Of a stretch of DNA of 63,007 bases, positions 62,990 through 63,007 are shown piece after piece. The position numbers were made by a program, and so were the translations under genes. The stretch is from Akkermansiaceae bacterium UBA1506 (lineage in GTDB: Bacteria > Verrucomicrobiota > Verrucomicrobiia > Verrucomicrobiales > DEV007), in NCBI GenBank assembly GCA_002323995.1, contig DCQY01000036.1, positions 267-63,273 on the forward strand, in the 5' to 3' direction. The notes below the pieces were generated by a model, which was not told where the DNA came from, ran no database searches, and was given only the letters and a program-made list of their open reading frames with translations. Position 1 is the stretch's first letter; every line of letters begins with the position of its first letter.

Positions 62990-63007
62990 TCCATCCAAAA
63001 TATTTGG

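Overview
This 63 kb window looks like a chromosomal stretch of a Verrucomicrobiota (PVC superphylum) bacterium. The pointers are a prepilin-like protein with an 'H..DG'-type C-terminus, a leucine-rich lipoprotein, a class I ribonucleotide reductase built like the chlamydial one (no radical tyrosine, several ATP-cones), a DUF1015 protein, an AmiE/NamZ-type fusion and very few Shine-Dalgarno sites. That placement is inference from protein families; no rRNA is present to confirm it. Most of the window is core housekeeping DNA. I see no IS element, prophage, CRISPR array or obvious defence island.

Layout. 0-9.6 kb: an unrecognised ORF, glgX, then a minus-strand block (LRR lipoprotein, murJ, a membrane-anchored protein, a pseudopilin, and an ABC exporter ATPase and permease), then a HAD phosphatase/mutase. 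9.8-17.4 kb: DUF1015, a bifunctional-nuclease family protein, a gamma-carbonic-anhydrase-like protein, HU, a Cys-cluster protein, RNase E/G, an SH3-like secreted protein and Mn-type superoxide dismutase. 17.4-22.3 kb: nrdB-nrdA behind a pair of NrdR-like boxes. 22.4-26.3 kb: a heme operon hemE-(98-aa ORF)-hemG-hemH with ATGA overlaps. 26.6-30.6 kb: an HNH-like protein lacking its catalytic residues, and carB. 31-37 kb: a dynamin-like GTPase, heptose genes gmhA and hldA/rfaE1 with a NusG/RfaH paralogue, and an MsbA-like exporter. 37-47 kb: a TraB/TIKI-like membrane protein, a PfkB kinase, a hydrolase, a Dabb protein, metX, pth, rpsF and a large SNF2 helicase. 47-58.5 kb: a cNMP-binding protein, an ammonium transporter behind a sigma-54-type promoter, TPR and SurA/PpiD-like proteins, ilvA, DUF3500, D-lactate dehydrogenase, a UbiB/ABC1 kinase with a TetR regulator, and a small membrane protein. 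58.6-63 kb: tRNA-Ser(CGA) with a duplicated 3' end and palindromes, queH, an AmiE-NamZ-like fusion, and trpG/pabA.

How the genes work together. Several units are coherent pathways: late heme synthesis, dNTP synthesis under likely NrdR control, nitrogen-regulated ammonium uptake, and LPS-heptose synthesis with a specialised elongation factor. Envelope genes recur across the window (murJ, MsbA-like exporter, peptidoglycan-recycling fusion, periplasmic foldase). The observations most worth following up are the Leu at the NrdB radical site with Glu as first metal ligand, the NrdR boxes, the sigma-54 site before amt, the AmiE-NamZ fusion, the coupled small ORF in the heme operon, the Cys-rich segment in HemH, and the tRNA-Ser 3'-end duplication.
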